A DNA stretch of 64,000 nt from Labilibaculum sp. K2S (GTDB lineage: Bacteria; Bacteroidota; Bacteroidia; Bacteroidales; Marinifilaceae), in the NCBI RefSeq assembly GCF_030372765.1, contig NZ_JAUCMW010000025.1, positions 1 through 64,000 on the forward strand. The letters run 5' to 3'. The notes under the pieces were generated by a model. That model worked only from the letters and a program-made list of their open reading frames with translations, searched no databases and had not been told where the DNA came from. Below are positions 1-9,900 of this stretch, in pieces. Positions within the stretch are counted from its first letter, which is position 1; each line of letters opens with the position of its first letter. Position numbers and translations under genes: made by a program.

Positions 1-1469
1 CCTCCTTAAAAGAAGTGGTGCAACTGCCCGTGCTGGCCATCGCCCCAGCCCCCGCCGGCTTAAGCGCAGGGGCCATGTACATAAACAGCGCCGGCAAAAC
101 CCTGCAGTTTTACAACGGCAGCGCCTGGGCCAGCCTAAGCTGCAACGCGGCACCTGAGGCACAAAGCCCGGCCATTAGCGGCTCTGCCATGGTGGGCAGT
201 ACCCTAACGGCAAGCTACACCTACTACGATGCCGATGCCGACCCCCAGGGCGCCACCACCTACCAGTGGTACCGTGCCAACGATGCTGCCGGTACCGGCG
301 AAACCACCATTAGCGGCGCTACGGCAGCCACCTACCTGATTGTAGCTGCCGACCTGGACAAATACCTAACTGTAGCCATTACCCCCGTGGCTACCAGCGG
401 GATATTAACCGGGTTGCCCGTGAAACCCGCTTATATTGGCGTTATGCCCAACGTGACAGCCATTGCTACCGGAACCGGAACCTTTAGCGGCAAAACCTGT
501 TTCGACATTGCCCTGGGTAACGATGGAGTAAACGGCTGTGGACCTGTTAGCTCCCGGACGGCGAATAAATCGGACTTTAGCCTCGCTGCCGCCAACACGC
601 AAAGCTACACCTTTACACCAAGCGGCACGGTAAGCAACGTACGCTTTTATTACGCCAACACCAATGGCGCGCCCGTTACGGCCATTAGTGGCAATAACAC
701 CGGCAATAACATTAGCGCTGCGGTAACGGCAACTGTTACGTACGACAATACTTTAAATACCCTGGCTGCCGGATTAACCAGAATTAATGCCCTAACGGCT
801 AAAGTGTACGTTGTTTATAACGATGCTGCGACTAACACAGGTGTCGATAAAATTTTCGCTTTATCCACCGCGGTGAAAGACTGTGCGTGTTGCGGTGCTT
901 TGGTGTCTGACACCGTATATAAAGAATTTATGTGCCACAACCTGGGCGCCGACCAAAGTTTAGATCCAGATGTACTCGTGCAAGGCATCGCTGGCGGTTA
1001 TTACCAATGGGGACGGTCCGAGATGGTGGCTGACGCATATACCGGCGCAGATGATATCGTTGGATGGAACACTGTATTTCAAGCTTCACCTGGCTGGGAC
1101 GCCGTTGACAAGCCCGCCAATGACCCTTGCCCTGCTGGTTTCCGCATACCTACGCGGGCTCTCTGGCTAAGCCTTGCCGGGTCTTATAACACTATTACTA
1201 CTACTGGCACCTGGTTCGAGTCGTCCACAAACTTCTCCTCTGGGGTACACGTGGCTGCCGATATCATACAGATGACTTTGCCCGCTGCTGGGCACCGTCG
1301 ATATCAGGAGGGTGCGCTTGAATGGCGAGGATATCGCGGTTATTATTGGTCATCTGCTGGTGATGCAGAAACTTGGACAGCAATCTATTATGTCACGGAA
1401 TCATCATGCTCAGTAGTGGACGCTTGGGACGAACTAAACGGATTTAGCGTGCGGTGCGTCGCTGAATAA
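1..1469 (+). CDS. FISUMP-domain surface protein, 5'-truncated by window edge
   Basis: The reading frame is open to the first base. The codons before the GTG at 15 read S-L-K-E, matching S-Q-K-E at the same place in the LRR protein at 6926, so the true start lies outside the window. About 490 residues are visible. First comes a module ending in LQFYNGSAWASL that is shared with the 6926 gene. An Ig-like module with a YQWYR core and an ITPVATSG strand follows, then a beta-rich stretch (about residues 150-290). A C-terminal FISUMP domain (Fibrobacter succinogenes major paralogous domain) completes the protein; its hallmarks are CHNLGAD, YYQWGR, DPCPAGFRIPT, YYWSS and a terminal GFSVRCV. These domains are typical of secreted or surface proteins of unknown ligand. 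No T9SS sorting domain is present, and codon use is G+C-rich. Confidence 0.85.
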   Translation, partial: SLKEVVQLPVLAIAPAPAGLSAGAMYINSAGKTLQFYNGSAWASLSCNAAPEAQSPAISGSAMVGSTLTASYTYYDADADPQGATTYQWYRANDAAGTGETTISGATAATYLIVAADLDKYLTVAITPVATSGILTGLPVKPAYIGVMPNVTAIATGTGTFSGKTCFDIALGNDGVNGCGPVSSRTANKSDFSLAAANTQSYTFTPSGTVSNVRFYYANTNGAPVTAISGNNTGNNISAAVTATVTYDNTLNTLAAGLTRINALTAKVYVVYNDAATNTGVDKIFALSTAVKDCACCGALVSDTVYKEFMCHNLGADQSLDPDVLVQGIAGGYYQWGRSEMVADAYTGADDIVGWNTVFQASPGWDAVDKPANDPCPAGFRIPTRALWLSLAGSYNTITTTGTWFESSTNFSSGVHVAADIIQMTLPAAGHRRYQEGALEWRGYRGYYWSSAGDAETWTAIYYVTESSCSVVDAWDELNGFSVRCVAE

Positions 1470-1654
1470 TAAAATTCAGTTTGCTTCGTCACGTTACTGT
1501 GTGATACTGGGTGCTGCGATCGGTTTAACAGTATTGGTTGAACACGCCTTCTACCCCAGGGGTAGCCGCGTGCTACCCTATGCTGTGCCAAAACAGGGCG
1601 TAAAATAAAAAACAGCCCTAAGGGCATGTGTTACAGTGTGTTTGGCGTATTTTT

Positions 1655-2110
1655 GGCAAAATGCAATTTTTAAAAACAGGTAAAAATGAATAAAAAGCAA
1701 ACAAAAAACCGGCTGCAAGCCACGCCCCACGGCGTGCACAGCCCATGCGACCCCTGGTGGAATGATGAATGATGAATTTTGAATGATGAATGAAAAATTA
1801 CCCGGCTTGCGTTGGTTCGGAGCATCGAACGGGTGCGGCGATTTCCGAATCGCCGGCAAGTCCATCTGATCCGATGACTGGAGTTCATCGGATCAGAAAA
1901 ACCGAGTTGTTTAACCCTTTGGAGGTATAAAACCGCCCAAAGGGATTCGGCAAAATGGGTGCCGTGCTAAATACCGTGTTACCGGCCTGTAAGGCCTTGA
2001 TAACTTAGCACGGGGCAACGCCCCGGGGAACGGAATACCAGACGCCGCGGCGCGCGGTAGGTTTAGATTGAAACAATACATTCGTTCGCGCCGCAATCCG
2101 GTGAATCAGT
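1655..2110. repeat. Diverged intergenic repeat, copy 1
   Basis: This segment aligns in patches with about 6455-6860. Both contain AAAAACAGGTA-AAATGA, a block ending CCGGCTGCAA, GGTATAAAA-CGCCCA, a hairpin-like GGCCTG-AAGGCC, a CCCCGGGGAACGGAA block and GATTGAAAC-ATACATT. A perfect 12-bp inverted repeat (1866-1877 with 1885-1896, 7-nt loop CTGGAGT) lies inside copy 1; copy 2 keeps only ATGACTGGAGTTCATC. The mix of short G+C-rich hairpins resembles dispersed non-coding repeats of Bacteroidota genomes. A function is not evident. Confidence 0.6.
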
Positions 2111-2151
2111 ACAGCGGTTCACCCGTTCCGCTTTAGACAACGGCATAATGG

Positions 2152-2227
2152 TATAGTTCTTTTTAATGATGAAAAACAAATGGAGCGGCTCAAGTCAGGG
2201 CTTGACTTGGAGTCAAACCCTGACTAA
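2152..2227. repeat. Intergenic direct repeat, unit A
   Basis: The unit begins TATAGTTCTTTT-AATGATGAAA and ends CAAACCCTGACTAA. It is repeated imperfectly at 2411-2485. An internal CAAGTCAGGGCTTGACTTGG gives it partial dyad symmetry. Confidence 0.6.
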
Positions 2228-2265
2228 TTACCTCCGAACTGACTGGCATACCCGCTGCTTTCATC

Positions 2266-2286
2266 ATTCCGAATTTATTTCGGAAT
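2266..2286. repeat. Short palindrome (8-bp arms, 5-nt loop)
   Basis: ATTCCGAA and TTCGGAAT flank a TTTAT loop. It looks like a dispersed intergenic palindrome and has no T-tract, so it is not a convincing terminator. Confidence 0.5.
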
Positions 2287-2410
2287 CCGACATTCAGGAG
2301 TTTAACAATCGGGGGCTAAAGCCCGGAGAATGGTGGCGCTGCCCGATCCGTCGCTTAAATGTGACGGCAAAGGATACTAAAGTTCCGCTTTTGGCGAATG
2401 GGCATGAGAG

Positions 2411-2485
2411 TATAGTTCTTTTAAATGATGAAAGCAAATGAAGGAGTGAAAGTCAAGGCTTCACTTGGAGTGAAACCCTGACTAA
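2411..2485. repeat. Intergenic direct repeat, unit B
   Basis: Second copy of the unit at 2152-2227. It keeps the TATAGTTCTTTT start and the CCCTGACTAA end, with several substitutions between. Confidence 0.6.
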
Positions 2486-2607
2486 ACAGCACGCGAACGG
2501 CCAGGAACGAATCAGAAATTAACTTAACATGAAATCAGGAATAAAAAACAAAAAAGGCTTTATTATTTATACATAAATTCGGCATATCTATTAAAACGAA
2601 TAAAAAA

Positions 2608-3957
2608 ATGAAAAAAAATCTGATGCTTGCCACGCTATTACTGGCATGCTTTGTTGTAAAAGCACAAACAATCGATCTGGAATTTCCATATTTTGCAGGA
2701 AAAACCTATGTATTTAAAATTTTTCAGGGCACGAAACAAATCACCCTTAGGGCTGATACCATTCCTGCAGGAGGTAAGGTGCAACTAAGTGTCCCAAAAG
2801 AATATGCGGGTTACAAAGGTATGGCTCAGTGGTATTTAACCAACAGCAAGACCGGTGGCGGACTGGATTTTGTTATCAATAACGAAAACTTTTCGGTTAG
2901 CTGTTTAGATTCGGTACCCGGTATCGAAAGCATTGTTTATAAAGGAACTGCCGAAAACATTTTTAGCCGGACGAACTATGAGCAACAAGAAAAATTGTTC
3001 GCAAAACACGATGCCATGTTAGCAGCTACACGTGCTTATGCCAATGACGATAAAATATATAAGGTATGTGCTAAAGAGTATGACCGCATTAAAGAGGCTT
3101 ATGTGGTTTTTGTTAAAAATTTAGCGGCATCGCCACTCTATGCTGCCCGGTTTCGCGAAATAGTAAATCTTACAAGGGGCATTGGCCCTGTTTTAACGGT
3201 TAACGAAAACGAAAGAGCCCTTACGATTAACGATTTTATAGTGAATAAGTTAGATTATGAAATTCTTTACACCTCGAACCACTGGGGCGGTATAATTTAC
3301 AATTGGATACAACTACAGGCAAGCCAGAATGACGATGCAAAATTTGTACAAGACACGAAAATTATTTTAAATAGGTTGACAAACAATGCTATTTATACCG
3401 ATTTCGTATTCGAACTAACCAAAGGATTGACCAGAATGGGAAAAGACAATGTACAGCAAGAGTTGGTAGCTGAAATAAAAAACGCCGACCGTTTGTTAAA
3501 TTACAATGGGGTGTTGCAAATATATCAGCAAGACTTATCGGGTAAAGCGCCTGATATTGTGATCGAAGAAACTGTTGAGCAAGGAGTAATACACACCGTA
3601 AAATTGGCTGTTGATCAATTAGAATCGGCATACAGCTGTTTGGTTTTTTACGAATCGGGTTGTGGTCCGTGCGAACAAACCATGCAGGCGTTGGAAGGTA
3701 ATTATAACTATTTGAAGGATAACGGTTTTAAAATAATTGCGATTTCGGCCGATACCAACAGGCAGATATTTATAAATACCGCTACCCAGTACCCATCGCT
3801 CGATAAATATTGCGATCTCAAAGGATTTGAAGGAGTAAACTTCAAAAATTATGGTGTAAATGGTACACCTACTCTTTATATTTTGGATAGCGAAGGTATT
3901 ATACAAACTAAATTAGCTACAGTACAACAGTTGTTAGATTGGGTTAAAGAACATTAG
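2608..3957 (+). CDS. Secreted thioredoxin-like (TlpA/AhpC-type) protein
   Basis: A 449-residue protein with a signal peptide (about residues 1-19, ending VKAQ). The long N-terminal half is beta- then helix-rich and I do not recognise it. A C-terminal thioredoxin fold follows: the redox motif C-G-P-C is at residues 352-355 after FYESG, and a cis-Pro loop NGTPTLYIL sits near the end. Family knowledge places such proteins in the periplasm or outer surface as thiol-disulfide oxidoreductases. The neighbouring LRR protein is cysteine-rich, so a disulfide-handling role for the exported island proteins is a reasonable inference, but the substrate is unknown. Its G+C content is lower than that of the FISUMP genes. 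Confidence 0.85.
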   Translation: MKKNLMLATLLLACFVVKAQTIDLEFPYFAGKTYVFKIFQGTKQITLRADTIPAGGKVQLSVPKEYAGYKGMAQWYLTNSKTGGGLDFVINNENFSVSCLDSVPGIESIVYKGTAENIFSRTNYEQQEKLFAKHDAMLAATRAYANDDKIYKVCAKEYDRIKEAYVVFVKNLAASPLYAARFREIVNLTRGIGPVLTVNENERALTINDFIVNKLDYEILYTSNHWGGIIYNWIQLQASQNDDAKFVQDTKIILNRLTNNAIYTDFVFELTKGLTRMGKDNVQQELVAEIKNADRLLNYNGVLQIYQQDLSGKAPDIVIEETVEQGVIHTVKLAVDQLESAYSCLVFYESGCGPCEQTMQALEGNYNYLKDNGFKIIAISADTNRQIFINTATQYPSLDKYCDLKGFEGVNFKNYGVNGTPTLYILDSEGIIQTKLATVQQLLDWVKEH

Positions 3958-3976
3958 AAGCCTACTCTTACCCGCT

Positions 3977-3999
3977 ATCCGCGATTTGCAATTGCGGAT
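3977..3999. other. Imperfect hairpin after thioredoxin-like gene
   Basis: ATCCGCGAT pairs with ATTGCGGAT (8 of 9) around a TTGCA loop, 19 bp after the stop codon. There is no T-tract, so termination is possible but not shown. Confidence 0.3.
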
Positions 4000-4094
4000 C
4001 AATTAAGTCCGCCGGCGTGGATTTATCCGGGCTGATTTTCGGTTATGCTCCGCGCCATTAATAAAATAAGTAAACCCTAAATAAAAAAAAGACG

Positions 4095-4679
4095 ATGAAA
4101 ACAAACCGGTTAGAAGCCTTTAGCGATGGTGTTATAGCCATTATAATCACCATTATGGTGCTCGAAATGAAAGTTCCGCACGGGAATGCTTTGCACGATT
4201 TATATTCGCTCTTGCCCGTGTTTTTAAGTTATGTGTTAAGCTTTATTTATGTAGGTATTTATTGGAACAATCACCATCATTTGTTACACATGGTTAAAAA
4301 GGTAACCGCACCCATACTTTGGGCAAACCTGCATTTGTTATTTTGGCTGTCGCTGTTTCCTTTTGCTACAGGCTGGATGGGTGAGAATCATTTCACCTCC
4401 ATTCCAACAATGCTTTACGGTGTGGTTATGATGATGGCATCTTTAGCCTCATGGTTACTTGTTGCAGCTATTTCAGCTTCTGAAGGAGACAATTCATCAT
4501 TTAAAACTATTGTTGGTAAAAATGCAAAAGGCAAAGCCTCTGTTTTTTTATACTTATTTGCTGCTATCCTGGCAATTTGGGTACCCTCGGTTGCGCTTGC
4601 TATTTATGTGATCGTCGCATTGTTTTGGTTTGTGCCCGACAAAAAAGTTGAGAGAGAATTGCATGTGAAAGTAAAATAA
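4095..4679 (+). CDS. TMEM175/DUF1211 family membrane protein (putative K+ channel)
   Basis: A 194-residue, strongly hydrophobic protein with five to six predicted membrane helices. The signature R-x-x-x-F-S-D-G is at residues 5-12, in the first helix, as in the bacterial TMEM175 family (DUF1211). Characterised members form tetrameric potassium-permeable channels in the cytoplasmic membrane. The length is typical of the bacterial single-repeat form. It stands alone, 137 bp after the thioredoxin-like gene, with no sign of an operon partner. The family assignment is firm; ion selectivity is inferred. Confidence 0.85.
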   Translation: MKTNRLEAFSDGVIAIIITIMVLEMKVPHGNALHDLYSLLPVFLSYVLSFIYVGIYWNNHHHLLHMVKKVTAPILWANLHLLFWLSLFPFATGWMGENHFTSIPTMLYGVVMMMASLASWLLVAAISASEGDNSSFKTIVGKNAKGKASVFLYLFAAILAIWVPSVALAIYVIVALFWFVPDKKVERELHVKVK

Positions 4680-4830
4680 ATATCTGTTTATCGGCCTGGA
4701 ATTGCGAAGAAGAGGCGTTGGCCCATTAACCTCAATTCCTTTTTTGCCTGCAAAAGTAAAGGCTGATTATATTTCCGGAATACGATGAACGCGATAAAAA
4801 AGTTAAATCCTTGATTAAATGTAACTTGCT

Positions 4831-6270
4831 ATGAAAATAAGATTTTTACATAATGGTATATGTGCCCTCTTGTTACTGATGGTAACAACAGCAGGTTTTG
4901 CACAAAAGAAAACCCTGTTGGTAACGCCCGACGGAAAGATAATCTCCGCACCGGGCGGGGCAACTGTTTTGTCCGGGCCCGGGATACCATCGAATTTTGC
5001 CCCAAATGTAGTCGCAATAAATATTACCGGCTGTACCACAGCCAGCGGCACCTTAACAGCAACTGCCTCCATGGCCGATGCTGAAGGCGATGCATTGGGG
5101 GTAGAAACCTACCAATGGTATTACAATGCGGCAAACACCGGAAACGGAACTCCAATAGGGGGCGCTGCCACCAATACCTACACGGTTACAACCCCGGTTA
5201 ACGAGGGCACTTTTGTGCGCGTGGGCGTTACCGCGCATGCCTTGGCCGGTACGCTCGACGGTACCGAAAGGTATAGTGCTTGGCAGGAAATAACACCCGA
5301 TTCTGCGCCGTATTTTACGGCATATTCTAACGCTGCCTGTAAAAATGAGGTAGGGTGGACTGCCTCCGCCAGCGGTACATATGCCGATTGCGAAGGCACC
5401 CCCATGGGAACACCCCTTTACCAATGGTACCGCTCTAACAATGCTGCCGGTGGTGGCGAAGAAGCTATTGCCGGGGCTGTCTTGGAGTCCTATAATTTTA
5501 CCACGGCCGATCTGGGTAAATACATTCGCGTTGGCATTACGCCTGTAGCAACAGCTGGTACACTATTAGGCGCCGAAGTTAAGGCAGCCACTTTTATGGG
5601 CCCTATTGCCGCCGGCAACGGGGGCCTGGTGGTGCAGCACCGCACCACCGACGGGGTGTCTCCGGTTGACATCGACATTACCTACGGGACTACCGTTATT
5701 ACATACCTTGGTACAAAACATTGCTGGATAACCCAAAACCTTGGAGCCAGTAGACAAGCTACATCGCTCTATGACAACTCTGATGAAGCTGCTGGTTGGT
5801 ACTGGCTACGAACCAACCCTTCCGGCATAGCCTGGAACTCAGTAACTAACAGCCGAACTCCGGACGTGACCTGGACAGTACCACCAGAGTCTGATGCGGA
5901 TTGGGACTCCAGCTCAGACCCTTGCACAATCCTTTTAGGCTCCGGCTGGCATATTCCGGAAATTACTAATGAATGGTTGTCATTCGGTTGGGAATATGAA
6001 GGCAACGGCCCGGAAACAGTTACCGAGAAGCTATTTAGACTCAAACTCGTATATGCTTATACCCTGTATGACGGTCAACGCACAACTCAATCGGATATGA
6101 ATAATATGGAATTCGGTGGCTTTACCGTGAAAGAAACCACCCACTGGGGCAACGGACAGATAACCTCAGACGCCGCTTCATTCTATGAATGGGAGGGTGA
6201 GATGTATCAAGAAGCTATCTGGACCCGCTGGGGTGATGCTTACAATGTACGCTGTGTAATGGATCTGTGA
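4831..6270 (+). CDS. Secreted protein with Ig-like modules and FISUMP domain
   Basis: A 479-residue protein with a signal peptide (about 1-24, ending TTAGFAQ). Two Ig-like modules follow, each marked by YQWY and a downstream V-x-V/I-G-V/I-T-x-x-A-x-A-G-T-L strand (about residues 55-145 and 160-250). The C-terminal part (about 285-479) is a FISUMP domain: HCWITQNLGA, an insert with TWTVPPES, SDPCTILLGSGWHIP in place of the usual CPAGF, and a final YNVRCVMDL. It is a paralogue of the truncated gene at 1-1469, with the same module order. The start is chosen because the signal peptide begins there. Surface or extracellular location is likely; the ligand is unknown. No T9SS sorting domain is seen. 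Confidence 0.85.
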   Translation: MKIRFLHNGICALLLLMVTTAGFAQKKTLLVTPDGKIISAPGGATVLSGPGIPSNFAPNVVAINITGCTTASGTLTATASMADAEGDALGVETYQWYYNAANTGNGTPIGGAATNTYTVTTPVNEGTFVRVGVTAHALAGTLDGTERYSAWQEITPDSAPYFTAYSNAACKNEVGWTASASGTYADCEGTPMGTPLYQWYRSNNAAGGGEEAIAGAVLESYNFTTADLGKYIRVGITPVATAGTLLGAEVKAATFMGPIAAGNGGLVVQHRTTDGVSPVDIDITYGTTVITYLGTKHCWITQNLGASRQATSLYDNSDEAAGWYWLRTNPSGIAWNSVTNSRTPDVTWTVPPESDADWDSSSDPCTILLGSGWHIPEITNEWLSFGWEYEGNGPETVTEKLFRLKLVYAYTLYDGQRTTQSDMNNMEFGGFTVKETTHWGNGQITSDAASFYEWEGEMYQEAIWTRWGDAYNVRCVMDL

Positions 6271-6925
6271 GATTTTATCTGGAAATTTGCCCGTTATTTA
6301 GGTCTTTGTTGACCCGTGAAGATAATGCCGAAAAGAAGTGAATCTGGAAAACCGTCACTAATGACACGGCTGCCCCATACCGGGACAAAACCGGAAGTAA
6401 AATAAAAACTAGCCGTAACAGTATGTTTTTTCATTGTATTGAGCTTGTTTTTTGATTAAATACAAATATTAAAAACAGGTAGAAATGAGTAAAAAACAAA
6501 CAGAAAACCGGCTGCAAACCGAATGAAATGATGAATTTTGAATGATGAATTACATGGCTTGCGTAGCTTAGGTTAAATATTAGATGTTTAAACCTTTTGG
6601 GGTATAAAAGCGCCCATCAAGGTTTCGACAAACCTGATATCGACCTTACACACTGTGTTTCCGGCCTGAAAGGCCTTGGTAATTCATCCCAGGGCAAGGC
6701 CCCGGGGAACGGAACACCCACCAACCGCCGTACGCGTAAGGGTTTGATTGAAACTATACATTAGTTCGCGTCGCTATTCGGTTAATCTGTATATTGATGC
6801 AATGACTGGAGTTCATCTGATCTGTGAGTCAATAAGGGCTAAGCCCGGAGAGTAGCATCGTCAACTTGATCCGTACCTTCAAATATGAAGGTATATGAGT
6901 ATTAACGGAATTATATAAAGAAAAT
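6271..6925. other. Non-coding gap before LRR gene
   Basis: No gene is visible in this 655-bp stretch. Most of it is the second copy of the intergenic repeat described for 1655-2110. The last 80 bp, which should carry the promoter of the LRR gene, are A+T-rich without a clear TAnnTTTG box. Confidence 0.6.
6455..6860. repeat. Diverged intergenic repeat, copy 2
   Basis: It matches 1655-2110 in ordered patches: the AAAAACAGGTAGAAATGAG block, CCGGCTGCAAACC, GGGGTATAAAAGCGCCCA, GGCCTGAAAGGCC, GGCCCCGGGGAACGGAA and TTGATTGAAACTATACATTA. It extends to GCTAAGCCCGGAGAGTAG, matching GCTAAAGCCCGGAGAATGG near 2314. Both copies lie downstream of FISUMP genes, suggesting that gene and downstream spacer were duplicated together. 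Confidence 0.6.
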
Positions 6926-9900
6926 ATGAAAAATACTTATTTAGATGGTAAAACAATTGTAAACAAACTGAGTCTGTTCTGGTTCCTTTGCATCGTGCTG
7001 CAAGCCTTTCCGGCTACTGCCCAAACCAATTATTTTAGGGTATTGGATGGGGTTAGCCATCTTCCGGTGTTCGAAAGTACTGCCGACATATCAGCACCTG
7101 CCGCCGGCATGTTTATCTATAGCACAGCCGATGCCAAGCCGATGCTGTATAGTGGGAGCGAGTGGTCGGGCTTGTGCACGATCACAGAAATGGTTACCGG
7201 TGCCAGTTCCTTTCAGGTTCTTGACGGGATACCTTACCTGCCTTCGCCGGACGTTATTACAGTAAGCCCCGCTGCAGGAAGTATGTATTACGGTAAGGCC
7301 GATAGCACTGTTAATATATACAGTGGCACAGCATGGGGAAACATGCTGCGTATGGACACGTTGAGTTACACCGTAAACAGCGGTTTTGCCTCGCAAAAAG
7401 AAGTGATGCAGTTACCTGTGCTGGTTGCCGACCCGGCACCTGCCGGCTTAAGCGCCGGGGCTGTTTATATAAGCAGCAGTGCTCAGTCGCTAAGGTTTTA
7501 CGACGGCACTAACTGGCAATCGGCTGATTGTGGCTTTAAAACCAGCTGGAGTATGGCCGTTGGCAGCTTTGCCCTTCCGGTTTATCCTGGAGGTGTATAT
7601 CAATGTTCAATCGACTGGGGAGATGGTACAAAATCGGAAATTACCAGCCCAATTGATGTTGACCTGGTACATACATACGCGTTGGCAGGGCAATACGATG
7701 TGTGTATTACCGGCAAGTTTTCCGGTATTCATATCAATAATGATCCGGCGGTTAAAAGTAAACTTTTAGCCGTTAAAAGCTGGGGTGATGTTGATATGCG
7801 TTATTACGATGCGGCTTTTTCGGGCTGCGATAATCTGGCATCCTTGCCTGCCACTTCCATACCAGCTAAACTAGCCACCAGTTTCAAACAGTGTTTTTAT
7901 CAGTGTTCGTCGCTGGCATCACTGCCTGCCGGTATATTCGGTCTGGCCACTGCCGCTACCAGTTTCGAGTCGTGTTTCGAAGGGTGTACCAGTCTAAGCA
8001 CCATCAGCGGAGCGATGTTTTCGTCGCAGGCCGGGCAGTTGGACGCCAGTTTTTTACGTACTTTTTACGGTTGTACTGCTCTTATCAGCTTGCCCTCCGG
8101 AGTTTTCGATGCCGCAAAAGGCTCAGGCACCTACGAATTGTGCTTCTCTAATTGCACAGCTCTTACCGGGCTTCAGGCTGATTTGTTTAGTAACGCAAAA
8201 ACTGCCACCAGTTTCAAACAGTGTTTTTATCAGTGTTTGTCGCTGGCATCACTGCCTGCCGGTATATTCGATCAGGCCTGGGCTGCAAGCAGTTTCGAGT
8301 CGTGTTTCGAAGGGTGTACCAGTCTAAACACCATCAACGGAGCGATGTTTTCGTCGCAGGCAGGGCAGCTTGATGCCAGTTTTTTACGGACTTTTTACGG
8401 TTGTACTGCTCTTACCGGCTTACCTTCCGGAGTTTTCGATGCCGCAAAAGGCTCAGGCACCTACGAATCGTGCTTCTCTAATTGCACAGCACTTACCGGG
8501 CTTCAGGCTGACTTGTTTAGTAACGCAAAAACTGCCACCAGTTTCAAACAATGTTTTTATAAGTGTTCGTCGCTGGCATCACTGCCTGCCGGTATATTCG
8601 ATCAGGCCTGGGCCGCAAGCAGTTTCGAGTCGTGTTTCGAAGGGTGTACTGCCTTGAGCGCCATCAGCGGAGCGATGTTTTCGTCGCAGGCAGGGCAGCT
8701 GGACGCGAGTTTTTTACGGACTTTTTACGGTTGTACTGCTCTTATCAGCTTACCCTCCGGAGTTTTCGATGCCGCAAAAGGCTCAGGCACCTACGAATCG
8801 TGCTTCTCTAATTGCACAGCTCTTAACGGCCTTCAGGCTGATTTGTTTAGTAACGCAAAAACTGCCACCAGTTTCAAACAATGTTTTTATCACTGTTCTT
8901 CGCTGGCATCACTGCCTGCCGGTATATTCAATCAGGCCTGGGCTGCAACCAGTTTCGAGTCGTGTTTCGAAGGGTGTACTACCTTAAGCGCCATCAGCGG
9001 AGCGATGTTTTCGTCGCAGGCAGGGCAAGTTGACGCGAGTTTTTTACGGACTTTTTACGGTTGTACTGCTCTTCCCAGCTTACCTTCCGGAGTTTTCGAT
9101 GCCGCAAAAGGCTCAGGCACCTACGAATCGTGCTTCTCTAATTGCACAGCACTTACCGGGCTTCAGGCTGACTTGTTTAGTAACGCAAAAACTGCCACCA
9201 GTTTCAAACAATGTTTTTATAAGTGTTCGTCGCTGGCATCACTGCCTGCCGGTATATTCGATCAGGCCTGGGCCGCAACCAGTTTCGAGTCGTGTTTCGA
9301 AGGGTGTACTACCTTAATCGCCATCAGCGGAGCGCTGTTTTCGTCGCAGGCCGGGCAGCTGGACGCGAGTTTTTTACGGACTTTTTACGGTTGTACTGCT
9401 CTTACCAGCTTACCCTCCGGAGTTTTCAATGCCGCAAAAGGATCAGGCACCTACGAATCGTGCTTCTCTAATTGCTCAGCTCTTACCGGGCTTCAGGCCG
9501 ATTTGTTTAGTAACGCAAAAACTGCCACCAGTTTCTATCGGTGTTTTTATAATTGTTCGGCGCTGGCATCCTTGCCTGCCGGTATATTCGATCTGGCCTG
9601 GGCTGCAACCAGTTTCGAGTCATGTTTCGAGAGCTGTAGTTCTTTGAACAACATCGGCGGGGCATTATTCTCATCTACGTCAGGTCAGGCATATGCTAGT
9701 TTACGGAGCTGTTTTCGCGATTGTGGCAATCTGATTTCTTTGCCTTACGGAATTTTCGAATCCTCTAAAGAAATAAATACATACGAGTCCTGCTTTGCAG
9801 GGTGCCGAAGACTTGTGACTCTACCGAATAGACTATTTTGGAATGCCTGGAGGACAAAGAGCTTTGCGAACTGCTTTGAAAGTTGTAGTGGTCTAATAGT

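Larger units (their letters stand above)
1470..2607. other. Non-coding gap between FISUMP and thioredoxin-like genes
   Basis: This 1.1-kb stretch has no convincing gene. It contains a diverged intergenic repeat (about 1655-2110), a direct-repeat pair (2152-2227 and 2411-2485) and short palindromes. Open frames on either strand (for example 2166-2441 and 1578-1865 minus) are low-complexity translations of these repeats. Confidence 0.7.

Noticed and set aside
1578..2096. Minus-strand ORFs in the first intergenic repeat
   Set aside because: The frames are not kept in the diverged copy near 6455-6860; they are translations of structured non-coding repeat.
2166..2441. 91-codon ORF starting MMKNKWSGSS
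   Set aside because: It spans a direct repeat, a palindrome and G+C-rich repeat blocks, and has no domain or homologous frame in the second repeat region.
7881..9530. Possible CRISPR-like array because of exact periodicity
   Set aside because: The repeats are 330 bp, contiguous and in frame in a secreted LRR protein; there are no spacers and no cas genes.
7891..9647. Regularly spaced ORFs of 72-95 codons in a second plus-strand frame, beginning MFVAGITACRYIRSG or MPQKAQAPTN
   Set aside because: They repeat every 330 bp and are simply the alternative reading of the tandem array inside the LRR gene.
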